This document shows positions 17,941 through 27,892 of a DNA stretch of 61,992 bases, piece by piece. Source of the stretch: Cyclobacteriaceae bacterium (GTDB lineage Bacteria > Bacteroidota > Bacteroidia > Cytophagales > Cyclobacteriaceae). The notes under the pieces are model-generated. The model made no database searches, was not told the origin of the DNA, and saw nothing but the letters and a program-made list of their open reading frames with translations. The stretch covers positions 1 through 61,992 of the forward strand of contig JAAUQL010000022.1 in assembly GCA_012033595.1 (NCBI GenBank), written 5' to 3'. The position numbers and the translations under genes are program-made. Every line of letters starts with the position of its first letter. Position 1 is the stretch's first letter.

Positions 17941-20377
17941 TCAACTTTTGCTTAATAAAATATAATAGACCGGTTTATCATGTTCTATTGTCAGTTTGCC
18001 ATGTCCCAACAGTACACCTTCTTCGATTATTGAATTGTTAAAGTCATACATTGTGTAATGCCCATTGGCGAATTCAGGAATATGGAATGTCGCCCCAATT
18101 CGGGCAACAAGTACAGGCAATGTGCCCTCGATGGCCTTTTGACTATTATTGACATTCCCCCTCTGATAACCTGAATTGAAACTGGTAGAAGCCATGGAAA
18201 CTCCAGCCAAATTCGAAGATTCCAACGGTTTATCATCCAGGGTATAAATTGAAACAGCGAAGTAGGGCTTTTCCGGATCAATAGGATCATATATACCCTC
18301 CGGATTGTGGACACTAATATCTGACATACTGATATTACCCCATTTGAGATTGCTACCCTGAGGCAAGTGACCGGCAAAAGCAACAGCTTTGGGGGAGACG
18401 GCTTTAATAAACCCTGCTTTCCAATCAAAAGTAATTTGATCAGTTGGATGATACGGATTATGTTTATTTCGATCTTCAAAAAGCACCATCGGTCCAAGTA
18501 CTTCATCGTCTTGGCGAGAAGTGTCAATCCTGATCCGTGCCCCGTATTCGTACACAGTCTGGAGCATGTTCATCCCTTTTTGTCCGTAACTATGTCCATA
18601 ATTCATGCTTTTCGGGTCATAAAGGCTTTTTTTACCATAAACAAATGTTGTAGGATTTGGGGCTTTATCCCAGGCGTTTTGAACGAAGATATATGCTGCT
18701 GCCCTCATGAGCGACGTTTGCACTTCATCATAAGTGAAATGATATCCCTGGGGATGGCTTCCTGTGGTCACATCAACTTTCTTAGTAAAAGGATTTGTCG
18801 AATTAGCTGCGCTATCCAATGAACCATCACCGAAATAATGCCAGGTAACCCAGTCCCAATCCTGGATGCTTGCAAGGGCCGCAAGTCGCAATGGAAAATC
18901 TGCCCTGTATTTGGCTGGTTGCTGAATTTGGGTTTCATATACCAGGTAGGGCTTCCCTTCAATTTTATTGTGTTCGAGCCATGGCACGCCTTGCGAAATC
19001 CCCGGAGGTTTCAAAAGCCAATTTACCCAAGGCCCCTCGTTGGAGGCAACTCGTTCGGCTTCCAGTATTAAGCGGTTTTTTTCTAAATCGTTAAAGGCAC
19101 CATCTGCCAATTTCATTTGCTCATCCAGTGAAGGGCCATATCCATTTACATAGGCATCGTGGGCCACTGCGTCGGCATTTTGGTGTAGGTATTGGCTTTG
19201 GATTTCGTAACCAATTCCAGTATCAAAGACCATAGGTGACAACGTAGTGCTCCTTCCCGATTTTTTTATTGTTTCTGCTTGCCTTTTTTTATAATTCAAA
19301 TGCATGTCCACCAAAAACTCCAGTACGTCACTTCCTCTTGCGGTTGGGAAATCTTCCGGTTTGTATTCCTGTTTCATGGCCTGTACGGCGGCAAGTGCTG
19401 CCGGATTGGCATCGTTGAGTGCCACTCCGGTTTTTGTAGCATTTGCCATTGGCGCGAACAGTATAGTTCCATTTACCAGGTCTTCCCCGGGCATTAATCC
19501 ACCCCACGCTTTTTGCAACCGATCGGACGTGTTATATTTTTTTAAAAAGGAATAAATGCCATTTTTTCAATAGGGATTGTCGAAAAAAATCCGGCAACTT
19601 TTGCCATGATCCACCCAACATCCTGCGAATCCACCACTCTTCGTTGCTTAATTCCCATACGGCAAAAGCATCGTCATCGCACCAACGCAAGCCGGTGTGA
19701 TGGTTAAAATGAGCAACAACTTTTTGTTTGTTCCTTGTCGTTAAGGCTTCCAAACGATCATCCCAAAATACCGCCAGATTATTGCGAAGTTCCCAGCCAT
19801 TTTCTTCACTTCGGCTTTCCTTCAGCATTTCAGCAACAGCTTCTTTCCATGCTTCTGACGTTTCAGGCCCATCAATTATACCTACATCGTCAGGCTTGAC
19901 AGCTCCATTGCGGTTCATTCCGGCACACCAGATTTTGAACCCGCGCTTTTTCGCCTCAGCGATAAAAAAATCCGCACAGTCAGCGGTTGACCCATCACCC
20001 TTTTCATAATCCACATCCATAAAACCGTCCCATAGCCTGACGGCATTAAATCCCATAATTTCCAGGCGGTCTAAAATAAGCTGGGTCGATTTTCTGGAAA
20101 GTGCAACTTTTTCCTTGATTTGCTGTGGATTATCATTTGGAAATACATTGGCTTTGGCATACACTTTTCCCACAGCTGCCCAAAAACGCTTTCGCTGTCC
20201 ATTGACACTCAAATGCCCGTCCTTAACTACCACAAAGTTATTTTCCGAAGTGCCCTCAGTCTTATTTTGTTTAAATAAGACAATCGAGTCACTGTTGCTG
20301 AAGGATGGCTTGTTACGGATAAATAAAAAAATCGCCCCAAGGGCAAACAATGTAATTACAATTAAAAAGGTTCTCAT
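17941..20377 (-). CDS. clan GH-A-like glycosidase with N-terminal membrane segment, frameshifted here
   Basis: Two frames give one protein of about 811 residues. The N-terminus is a hydrophobic segment without a lipobox Cys (IVITLFALGAIFLFI), either a signal anchor or a signal peptide. The TIM barrel shows GFNAVRLWDGF (109-119), GFKIWCAGMNRNG, and a candidate acid/base Glu246 in VWELSNEEWW. The second frame holds the candidate nucleophile in YLVYETQIQQP. The break is at 19534-19540: LFLFKKI must read LFLFKKYNTSDRLQKAW, which removing one A from an A7 run restores. The C-terminal about 250 residues are beta-rich. The pattern N-E at strand 4 and Y-E-T at strand 7 fits clan GH-A; the exact family is unknown. 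Confidence 0.6.
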
Positions 20378-20389
20378 ATTTTTAAAAAA

Positions 20390-22420
20390 TCATTGTTTAC
20401 GTGGCCATACAAAAATTGCATTTGAATTGTCCGGGTTGGATTTGATATGGTTGAACATTCCCCTCCCTTCTATCATTTTGGCATTTCTGGAAATATCTCG
20501 AATTACGACAAGATTTTGAAACGGGCCTGGAAGCACATTGCCACTAATCTCTGCTCCAAAGAAATCGCTGTCTATGCCCTGAATTTTTGCGCAATCCATT
20601 TTTTCAAGTTCATCACCCAGAATAAATGTCATCAACAAATTGTTGGTGTTCAACATAGGCCTGAGCACAGTTGGCTGGAGGCTGTTATGATCTTGCGCTG
20701 TAAAGGTTTGCCATTCAGCAAGCGTCAAAAGCGGCTTTTGAGTATACTTGTCAGGCAATCCTTTATCATTCTCCATGTCTTGTCTCCCTTTGTTTGAATT
20801 GACGGTAAAATAGGCCTCATCCAATTTGGCAGCATGGGTTTCGCTGGTCAAACGTGGAAAACCGCCGGTGAAAAGATTGTAATCTGAAACATTGTTTTTA
20901 GAACGGTCGGAGCTAGAAGGCATCGAAACTGCGCCTACATGATTGCCAATAAAAATATTGTTTAGTATTTTCCAATCCGAAGCCTGTGCCAGGGTATTCT
21001 TTTGTTCTTTTTCGCTGCTATCATATGTTTTTCTATCGGTAGCCACATGGTACCAAAGTCCGTAGTTCGCATTGAAATACAGGAGATTGTGGGCCAAGGT
21101 AACCCCTGATGCATCGTGACTGTAGATGCCATCACCTGCCTGTGAAACGGTATTTTGGGTAAGGGCAATTATATTGTTGTCAACCAAAAGTGGCCCTTCG
21201 CCCAATTCTATAAAAATGCCCGCTCCATGGTTGCCGACAAATGTGTTGCCTGTAACACGCGAATTTCGCCATACATTATCAAGCCAAAGTCCATAACCAT
21301 AGTTATCACGAAAAAGATTTGCTTCGATCAACCCTTCAATAAAAAAATGAAGCTTCACACCACCAATTTCAGGGGCCGTAAAACCTAAATTGTTGTTCCG
21401 TTCAAAAATATTCCCTATGATTTTAGTTCCGGTACTTCTGATACCAGCAATCCCCCCGCAGCCATTATCTGAGATTATATTGTTTTTAATGATGTGATAC
21501 CCGGTATTTTCCGGCTGTGCCTGACCCAAACTATCAGCATCTACAGGACCTTCTGAGCCAATATCAAGTCCCAAACTTTTTCCAAAGCGAATCGTGTTGT
21601 TTTCAATTGTCCAATGGTGTCCACCACGGCAACTCACAATCCCCGCTTGAGGGCTTCCGGTTTCCGTCCAAAAACCTGAAGGAAAATTGGTTGACCCATG
21701 TTCAAATACAAAACCTTTGATCTGTATATACCCTAAGCCTCGCTTATAGGGTGCAAATACGCGTGTTCTGGTGGTGATCTCTACCTCGTGTTTTTCAGGA
21801 TCTGAAACATTGCTATCAAAATGTATGAGCAAGGCATTTCCATTATCTATTGCCAGCCAGCTTTTCGGAACATGCGCAAGCTCTTCTTTCGAGCACACTT
21901 CAAAATATTGCTCCCCATCCACAAAGACCTGCCCCAAGGTGTTTGGCCTTTGGTTCGGCGACCGTTCTAAAACATGCTGAAAAGGATTAAAATAATCAGG
22001 CAAATGCTTATAAAAATCGCCCTCAGGTTTGTGCTGCCTGAAAAATTCTTTTTGAAAAGTCCCTTTAAAAATATCCTCCGGTGCATTTATAGTGGCCCAG
22101 TCAGGTGACCAGATGTCACTGCCTTTTATATACACAGCTCCTGGTTTGGAAGCCATAAAAACCAATGGCTTGTCTGCTGACCCTCCGGTCATGGGCGCGA
22201 TCCTTTCGCGGTAAATCCCGGGAAAAACAATAATGGTGTCCCCGGCTATAGCAAGTCTGGTCGCATCACCTATAGTGTGATAGGGCTTGGATATACTCCC
22301 GTCAGAATTGCCTGGGTCATTAGAGCTTTGGGTATCTACATAAAAAGTGTTGCCTGCAAGGCAATAATTGCCCATTAAAGCCCAAAATAGACTTGTTTGA
22401 AGAATTCGTAAAAAAAGCAT
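20390..22420 (-). CDS. right-handed beta-helix secreted protein
   Basis: A 676-residue protein with a signal peptide ending near CLAGNTF. The first strand segment FYVDTQSSNDPGNSDGS, PYHTIGDATRLAIAGDTIIV and PGIYRERI is the DUF1565-type start found in surface carbohydrate-binding or lyase beta-helix proteins. Many repeated turns follow: NTIRFGKSLGLD, IIKNNIISDNGCGG, NIFERNNNLGF, NTFVGNHGAGIF, NNIIALTQNT. It resembles NosD/pectate-lyase-like or epimerase-like beta-helices; no catalytic triad can be fixed. It differs from the GH141-like protein at 4128-6185. First gene after SusD, separated from it by a hairpin terminator. Confidence 0.7.
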   Translation of the reverse strand: MLFLRILQTSLFWALMGNYCLAGNTFYVDTQSSNDPGNSDGSISKPYHTIGDATRLAIAGDTIIVFPGIYRERIAPMTGGSADKPLVFMASKPGAVYIKGSDIWSPDWATINAPEDIFKGTFQKEFFRQHKPEGDFYKHLPDYFNPFQHVLERSPNQRPNTLGQVFVDGEQYFEVCSKEELAHVPKSWLAIDNGNALLIHFDSNVSDPEKHEVEITTRTRVFAPYKRGLGYIQIKGFVFEHGSTNFPSGFWTETGSPQAGIVSCRGGHHWTIENNTIRFGKSLGLDIGSEGPVDADSLGQAQPENTGYHIIKNNIISDNGCGGIAGIRSTGTKIIGNIFERNNNLGFTAPEIGGVKLHFFIEGLIEANLFRDNYGYGLWLDNVWRNSRVTGNTFVGNHGAGIFIELGEGPLLVDNNIIALTQNTVSQAGDGIYSHDASGVTLAHNLLYFNANYGLWYHVATDRKTYDSSEKEQKNTLAQASDWKILNNIFIGNHVGAVSMPSSSDRSKNNVSDYNLFTGGFPRLTSETHAAKLDEAYFTVNSNKGRQDMENDKGLPDKYTQKPLLTLAEWQTFTAQDHNSLQPTVLRPMLNTNNLLMTFILGDELEKMDCAKIQGIDSDFFGAEISGNVLPGPFQNLVVIRDISRNAKMIEGRGMFNHIKSNPDNSNAIFVWPRKQ

Positions 22421-22442
22421 GATTAAAGGAGGTTTGAAATAA

Positions 22443-22467
22443 AAGCGCGGAAGGATCTTCCGCGCTT
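22443..22467 (-). terminator. strong hairpin between SusD and the enzyme train
   Basis: Perfect 11-base inverted repeat (AAGCGCGGAAG / CTTCCGCGCTT) with a 3-base loop, followed in the minus direction by TTATTT. It lies 31 bases after the SusD stop (22498) and before the beta-helix gene start (22420). It would stop or reduce transcription after susD, so the enzyme genes would be expressed at a lower level or from their own promoter. Confidence 0.8.
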
Positions 22468-22497
22468 CATCTGTCTTATGTTAAATTTTGGAAGACA

Positions 22498-24158
22498 TTA
22501 TTTCCACAAACTATTCTGAATAAGATTGGAGTTGTTATCAAGCTCCCTGCTGGGTATTGGTATCACCTTCAATTTTTCATTCCAGGCAACAGAGCCGGTA
22601 TACGTTCCCACGTGTGGTGGTTTGAACATGTCCAGCCTTATAAGATCCGGCACCCTAAGGGATTCGAAGGCCAGTTCTACCCTGCGTTGCTGAAGTATCT
22701 CATCCACCAAAGCCTGGCCAGAAAACGAGTTTGTGTAAGTGACATCGAAACCAGCACGATCGGTTATTCTTTTTAGGTATGATTTGGCTGTCGCCTCATC
22801 GCCCAAATGGTACTCTGCCTCTGCCCGCATCAACAATACATCGGAAAACCTGATAAGGGGATACATTAATGGATGGTTATACCCGCCATCCCAGATGTTG
22901 GTGCCGACAAATTCCCTTAATGCATACTTTTTAAAATGCAAGTATTCACCTGCTGACCCATTGGTCTCTTTTGCCTTTCTATACAAGGAGTCCGAATTGA
23001 CGACATTTTTTACATAAACAGAAGTTGGTTCATTGCCGTTGGAAAGGGCATAATCTTCATAATTTGGATACCACAAATACTCGGAAGTTCTTTTGTCACC
23101 CAGATTGTGATAATTGATCATAATATCCGACAACTCCACATTGGCCGCAAATCGCGATTGTCCTGTCCTGCCGTTACCTATCAGATACGGATCTCCGGTA
23201 TCATTGAGCAATTTGATTGGACTTTTGCCAACGGGCATCACCGTTCTGGCTCCGAGGTTCGACTGCTTAGCATAGATAAATGGGGTGCCTCCGTAGATTG
23301 GGCCATAGACAAAGCCAATAGCCCATATTACTTCTCTGTTTTTTACCCAGGTATCTTCTTGGGTGTAGGTGAAAATCCTGCTAAAGTCATCCATGTCTTC
23401 CAATGCATAGACACTGAGATTTTCTACCGCCTGCGTGTATTGCTTTACTTTGTCCCAATATTGGGAGCTACCAGGCCTTGTTCGATATAAATATAACCTG
23501 GCCAGTAGTGCATTGGCAACACCGGTATTTCCTCTGCCATCTACAAAATTTGCCTGAGGGGCGGGCAAACCATCAAGCGAAGCTTCCAAATCGCTGATGG
23601 CCTGGTTCCAACATGCTTCATTTGACGATTTTTCAGGATACAGATCATCAAGTGTTCTGGAGGTTAACACAATCGGAACTTCGTCAAACCATCTTGTAAG
23701 GTTGAAGTAGCAATAGCCACGCATAAATTTTGCTTCTGCAATCACACTCTTGGCTACCTCAGCACTTATATTGGCATTGTCCGTTACATTATCGATTATC
23801 CAGTTGGCCCGGTAAATCGTGGCATAATGGTACCTCCAGGCATTGCTTACTTCCGAAGATTCATCGTTGTAGTTGAGGGTCAACCATGTTACCAATGCAT
23901 TACTACCGAAGTTTATGGGTAAGGTCAAATTATCTCCCCGAGACATGTCAAAGCTTGATAAATATCCATTGGCATGTGTATCAACCAACCTTCCCATTTC
24001 TTCATACAGCGATATGGCAGCCTGCTGGGCTTCTTCATTATTGGAGAAAAAGTCTCAGCCGTATTTTTTGTTGGATGTACTTCTTTTAGAAAGTCATCCT
24101 TGCAGCTATTGAGTGGGATTAGCAGAAAGGCAACTATTATATATTTCAGATTTTTCAT
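22498..24158 (-). CDS. SusD/RagB-family glycan-binding lipoprotein, frameshifted here
   Basis: Two frames give one SusD-like lipoprotein of about 553 residues. The lipobox is LNSC (Cys19). The N-terminal frame reads AETFSPIMKK where SusD proteins need AETFFSNNEEAQQA; adding one T to a T5 run at about 24047-24051 restores the continuous reading into the long frame (AISLYEEMGRLVDTHANG). The middle holds the usual TPR-like SusD core (KSVIAEAKFMRGYCYFNL) and the C-terminus has LIRFSDVLLMRAEAEYHLGD and the ILQQRRVELAFESLR and DLIRLDMF segments. It is the surface lid of the SusCD transporter and binds the glycan. It sits directly downstream of susC on the same strand with a 27-base gap. Confidence 0.95.
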
Positions 24159-24185
24159 TTTCTTTTCTTTAAAGGTTAAGCAATG

Positions 24186-27100
24186 TTAGAATCCTAAATT
24201 TAGTCCGATGGAATACATTCTTGTTTTCGGATAGAGACTATTGTCGATTCCTCTGGGGACAAGAGTATCCCCACCGGCTACTTCCGGATCCATTCCACTA
24301 TAATTTGTTAAAACAAACAAATTGTTAATGCTTACATAAATCCTGAAGTTGCTTAAATTTTTGCTAAATGAAGAAGGCAGGGTATATCCAAAAGTCAGGT
24401 TCTGCAATCTCACATACGAACCATCTTCCACGAAGGTGCTGATCGGGGCACTTCCTGTTGGATCTTTACGGTTGCTATTGGCCGCCTGAATGGTCTGACT
24501 ATTGTTTTCCGGGGTCCAACGGTTGATTGCCTCGGTTATGGTATTTCTTTCACCTTTGGTATCCAACAATCCCCTCCTGGCTTCATTGTAGATTTTGTTA
24601 CCTACTGAGCCTCTGAAGAACAGTGTCAAATCAAAATTCTTATAAGTCATGGTGTTGCTAAAGCCAAAACTGAATTTTGGTGTAACGTTGCCCAGGTCTT
24701 TTCTGTCCGCTGAAGTAATATTGGTATCAGATTCATATATGAATTCCCCGAATTCATTGGTACTTCCAATGTCATTGTATTTATAATCCCCTAATTGGGC
24801 ACTTGGATATGGGTTTGCGGGATCATCTAATTCCTCCTGTTTATTATAGATGCCCAGAACTTCATAGCCCCATAAGGTGCCAATTGGTTCATCAAGATAA
24901 CTTCTTATTTGATCACCTACCCACTTTACGTTTGGCGGAAGTTCCATTATTTTACCTTTTTGATGATCCAGGTTCAAGGAACTAAACCAGTTGAACCCAC
25001 CGTTTTTTGATCCTTCTATAATATCCCCGGCAACTGTGAATTCTATGCCGAATTGCTTTAATGAACCCAGATTGGTGGTTTCTACCTGAGGAAATCCGCT
25101 GGTGTAGGGCAAACTGAAACCATATAGCAAATCAAATGTTTTTTTCCAATACACATCCGTTACAATGGTGAACCTATCAAATATTGTAGCATCAATACCA
25201 AAATCAATTTCTCTGGTTGATTCCCAGGATAAACCTGGATCCACAATGCCTTTTTCCCAAGTGCTGGTACCTGCAGGTACCACTCCTATTAATCTGTTGG
25301 GAATGGAATTGAGCAAAGCCTGCGATTGGAATTGACCAATATTTTGGTTGCCTACCACTCCGTAGCTACCCCTAACTTTTAGTTCATCCACAAAAGAAAC
25401 ATTGAAAAAATCTTCGTTTTGCATGTTCCATGCAGCAGATACACCTGGGAAGGTGCCCCATTTGCTGTCTTTGCCAAATTTAGATGATCCATCGCGTCTG
25501 ACAGTTGCTGTAAGCATGTATTTATCATCGAACGAATAGTTGATCCTTGCAAAGTATGAAGCAAATGTCCACTCAGATACTTTCGCATATTTATGCTTAT
25601 CAGTGAGGTGATCTTGCTTGCCATTGTCAAAATACCAGCCATCTACAAAAAAAGGATTGTTGCTGTTGTAATTGTTGCCCGGATCTGCCTCTTCTGCTGC
25701 AAACCCTAGTCCTTCAGAGTAAAACTCCTGTGCCGACTGTCCTAACAATGCAGTAACCATGTGCTTACCGAAATTGGCCTTGTAGTTCAGGGTGTTTTCC
25801 AACAGCCAGGAATAAGTCTGGTTTTGCTTGTGCTCCAATGAACCTCCTGTAGGCCTGAAAGGCCCAACATTTTGGATCAGAAACTTCATTTTAGTGTAGT
25901 TCAGATCCGTCCCAAGCGATGATTTAAGTTCCAGGCCTTTGATGGGTTCTATACTTACAAAACCATTGAGAATCATTCTGGCAGTATTGATCGGCGCACG
26001 GGCGACAGCAATATCCAAATAGGGGGTTGGGGTATTCATGGCATCTGAAGAAGCCACACCATAACTATTTCCCCACAGTTCGTCATAGGCGTTTACGGTT
26101 CCATCAGAGGTGGTATAAAAACCTTCGTATTGTCCATCAGGAAAATAAACCGGATAATTGGGGGCAATTTTCATGGCATTTTGATACACATGTTCGTTGC
26201 TGATCGATTTCTGATCTACATAAGAAAGGTTTGTGTTTAAACCAAAGTTTACCAATCCGTTCAATGCTTTGGCTTCGGCATTTAGCCTGGCTGAATACCT
26301 CTTGTAGTAATTTGACTTAATAATACCCTGGTTGTCAAGATAGCCCACTGATCCGGAATAACTTGTATTTTCTGATGAACCATTAAAGCCTATGTTATAG
26401 TCTTTGATTGATCCTGTTCTAAGCACCTCGTCGAGCCAGTTGGTGTTGTAGTCTGTTGGAATCGCCAGTTTTTTTGCCGGGTCGTATGCCAGACTTTGCA
26501 TATTAATACCCCCTCGCTCGTATGCATCATACAGTAAATTTGAAAATTGTTCCGAATTCATCATATCAGGGGTTTTGGCTGCTTGCTGCAAGCCCATATT
26601 CACACTGACAGTTATTCCTGCCTGGCTGGTACGTCCGCTTTTTGTTGTGATAAGAATGACGCCATTGGAACCTCTTGCGCCATAAATCGAAGTAGCGGCA
26701 GCATCTTTCAAAATCTCAATAGATTCTACATCGTTGGGATTGATCATGGAGAGCAAATCGGTGCGATCTCCGGAAACACCCATTCTTGAATTCTCATATA
26801 AATCAGCAGACGTGGCAGATACCGGGAAGCCATCTATCACGATCAATGGATCAGCTCCGGATTTGGCAGAATTTGCACCCCTGATTCGTATGGTGCTTCC
26901 GGCGCCTGGTGCTCCAGAAGCCGAAATAACGTCCACTCCGGCGGCCCGGCCACCAAGCGCTTCAGTCAATGAAGTTTTGGGGATGTCCTGGATCACCTCA
27001 CCTTTCACCTGAGACAACGACACCGTCAACTCACCCTTTTGCTGCGTTCCATACCCTACCACTACGATCTCTTCGAGCGCGGTAACATCGGGCATCAGAC

Positions 27101-27734
27101 TGATTTGAAAAGCGCTTTGGTTTCCTACGGTGATTTCTTCGCTGATATACCCCACAGAGCTAAATACCAACACGGCATTGCCACCATCGGGCACGGAAAT
27201 GGTAAAATTGCCATTCAGGTCGGTAATGGTGCCTATGGAGGTGCCTTTGAGCACAACATTCACCCCGGGCAATGACTCATCGTTTACTCCATCAGAAACC
27301 TGTCCGGTCACCACCGTTTCGGCCAATGCAAATTCGATCATGGGCACACCATTTTTTTGTTCCGATTTGGTGATGGTACTTATCGAAATTACGTTGTTGA
27401 CCTGCTTGAATTTGAGCATAGCAGCTTTCGAAAGCTCCAACAATATGTCTGAAACAGTTTCAGCGTTGCTGCGATTGATCGTAATGCGCTGTTTTCTATC
27501 TATATCATTTTTGATATAATAAAAACTGAAATCGGTTTTTGATTCGATTAACTGAAGCACTTCCTCAATCGACTTATCCTGAATACTCACATCAAGGTAG
27601 GTCTCACTGGCACTTTTGTATTGTGCGTTGGAGTCGTGGGCAAGGATTACTCCCAGAAAAATCAACTGGATTAATGTGCCATATGTAATAAATTTTAAGG
27701 CCATTATTGCTAAGCGTAATAGTTTAATTTTCAT
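24186..27734 (-). CDS. SusC/RagA-type TonB-dependent transporter with STN signalling domain
   Basis: A 1182-residue outer-membrane transporter. After the signal peptide (to about 38, HDSNAQ) come an STN domain (45-120, the signalling domain read by FecR-type anti-sigma factors), a carboxypeptidase-regulatory-like domain (140-215; GVNVVLKGTSIGTITDLNGNF), and the SusC hallmark VVVGYGTQQKGE (224-235). The plug follows (LGGRAAGVDVIS, IRIRGANS, then GSNGVILITTKSG) and then a 22-strand barrel to a C-terminal phenylalanine (IGLNLGF). The STN domain together with the neighbouring FecR and ECF sigma factor implies substrate-triggered trans-envelope signalling. With SusD it imports oligosaccharides made at the surface. 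It ends 28 bases before susD begins. Confidence 0.97.
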   Translation of the reverse strand: MKIKLLRLAIMALKFITYGTLIQLIFLGVILAHDSNAQYKSASETYLDVSIQDKSIEEVLQLIESKTDFSFYYIKNDIDRKQRITINRSNAETVSDILLELSKAAMLKFKQVNNVISISTITKSEQKNGVPMIEFALAETVVTGQVSDGVNDESLPGVNVVLKGTSIGTITDLNGNFTISVPDGGNAVLVFSSVGYISEEITVGNQSAFQISLMPDVTALEEIVVVGYGTQQKGELTVSLSQVKGEVIQDIPKTSLTEALGGRAAGVDVISASGAPGAGSTIRIRGANSAKSGADPLIVIDGFPVSATSADLYENSRMGVSGDRTDLLSMINPNDVESIEILKDAAATSIYGARGSNGVILITTKSGRTSQAGITVSVNMGLQQAAKTPDMMNSEQFSNLLYDAYERGGINMQSLAYDPAKKLAIPTDYNTNWLDEVLRTGSIKDYNIGFNGSSENTSYSGSVGYLDNQGIIKSNYYKRYSARLNAEAKALNGLVNFGLNTNLSYVDQKSISNEHVYQNAMKIAPNYPVYFPDGQYEGFYTTSDGTVNAYDELWGNSYGVASSDAMNTPTPYLDIAVARAPINTARMILNGFVSIEPIKGLELKSSLGTDLNYTKMKFLIQNVGPFRPTGGSLEHKQNQTYSWLLENTLNYKANFGKHMVTALLGQSAQEFYSEGLGFAAEEADPGNNYNSNNPFFVDGWYFDNGKQDHLTDKHKYAKVSEWTFASYFARINYSFDDKYMLTATVRRDGSSKFGKDSKWGTFPGVSAAWNMQNEDFFNVSFVDELKVRGSYGVVGNQNIGQFQSQALLNSIPNRLIGVVPAGTSTWEKGIVDPGLSWESTREIDFGIDATIFDRFTIVTDVYWKKTFDLLYGFSLPYTSGFPQVETTNLGSLKQFGIEFTVAGDIIEGSKNGGFNWFSSLNLDHQKGKIMELPPNVKWVGDQIRSYLDEPIGTLWGYEVLGIYNKQEELDDPANPYPSAQLGDYKYNDIGSTNEFGEFIYESDTNITSADRKDLGNVTPKFSFGFSNTMTYKNFDLTLFFRGSVGNKIYNEARRGLLDTKGERNTITEAINRWTPENNSQTIQAANSNRKDPTGSAPISTFVEDGSYVRLQNLTFGYTLPSSFSKNLSNFRIYVSINNLFVLTNYSGMDPEVAGGDTLVPRGIDNSLYPKTRMYSIGLNLGF

Positions 27735-27741
27735 AACTTTG
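27734..27741 (+). promoter_or_regulatory. plus-strand -7 box (TAACTTTG) antisense to susC start
   Basis: TAACTTTG matches the Bacteroidota sigma-ABfr -7 consensus TAnnTTTG exactly and points away from susC, overlapping its start codon. A TTG at 27707-27709 lies 24 bases upstream, a little far for the usual -33 box. A transcript starting about 27748 would run antisense to the susC leader. Confidence 0.45.
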
Positions 27742-27747
27742 TCATGT

Positions 27748-27864
27748 TTTGTGATACTTTAGGTTTTACAAAATGCTTATTTCACCTGAATATTTAGTCT
27801 CAAAGCAACTATTCAGGACTTACGGGCACCTCAGAGGCTGCAACCTGTGAGGTGTTTCTTTTTT
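27748..27864 (+). ncRNA. candidate cis-antisense small RNA opposite the susC leader
   Basis: The intergenic stretch between susC and fecR contains, on the strand opposite the genes, a -7 box at 27734-27741. Downstream are an 8-base inverted repeat (CCTGAATA 27785-27792 / TATTCAGG 27810-27817) and a terminator hairpin (27827-27854) followed by TTTCTTTTTT. No gene on the plus strand ends here, so a plus-strand terminator in this place has no other obvious use. In Bacteroides, cis-antisense RNAs such as DonS are made opposite the 5' ends of susC genes in sigma/anti-sigma controlled loci and repress them; this arrangement is the same. The start is estimated from the -7 box; expression is not shown by sequence. 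Confidence 0.4.
27827..27864 (+). terminator. intrinsic terminator on the strand opposite susC/fecR
   Basis: Stem CACCTCA (27827-27833) pairs with TGAGGTG (27848-27854), extended past one G-G mismatch by AGG/CCT with a 6-base loop, then TTTCTTTTTT. The T-tract is on the plus strand, so it ends plus-strand transcripts, whereas all genes around it are on the minus strand. Confidence 0.6.
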
Positions 27865-27892
27865 AGCTTGTTTTTTCCATCATCATTATTGT

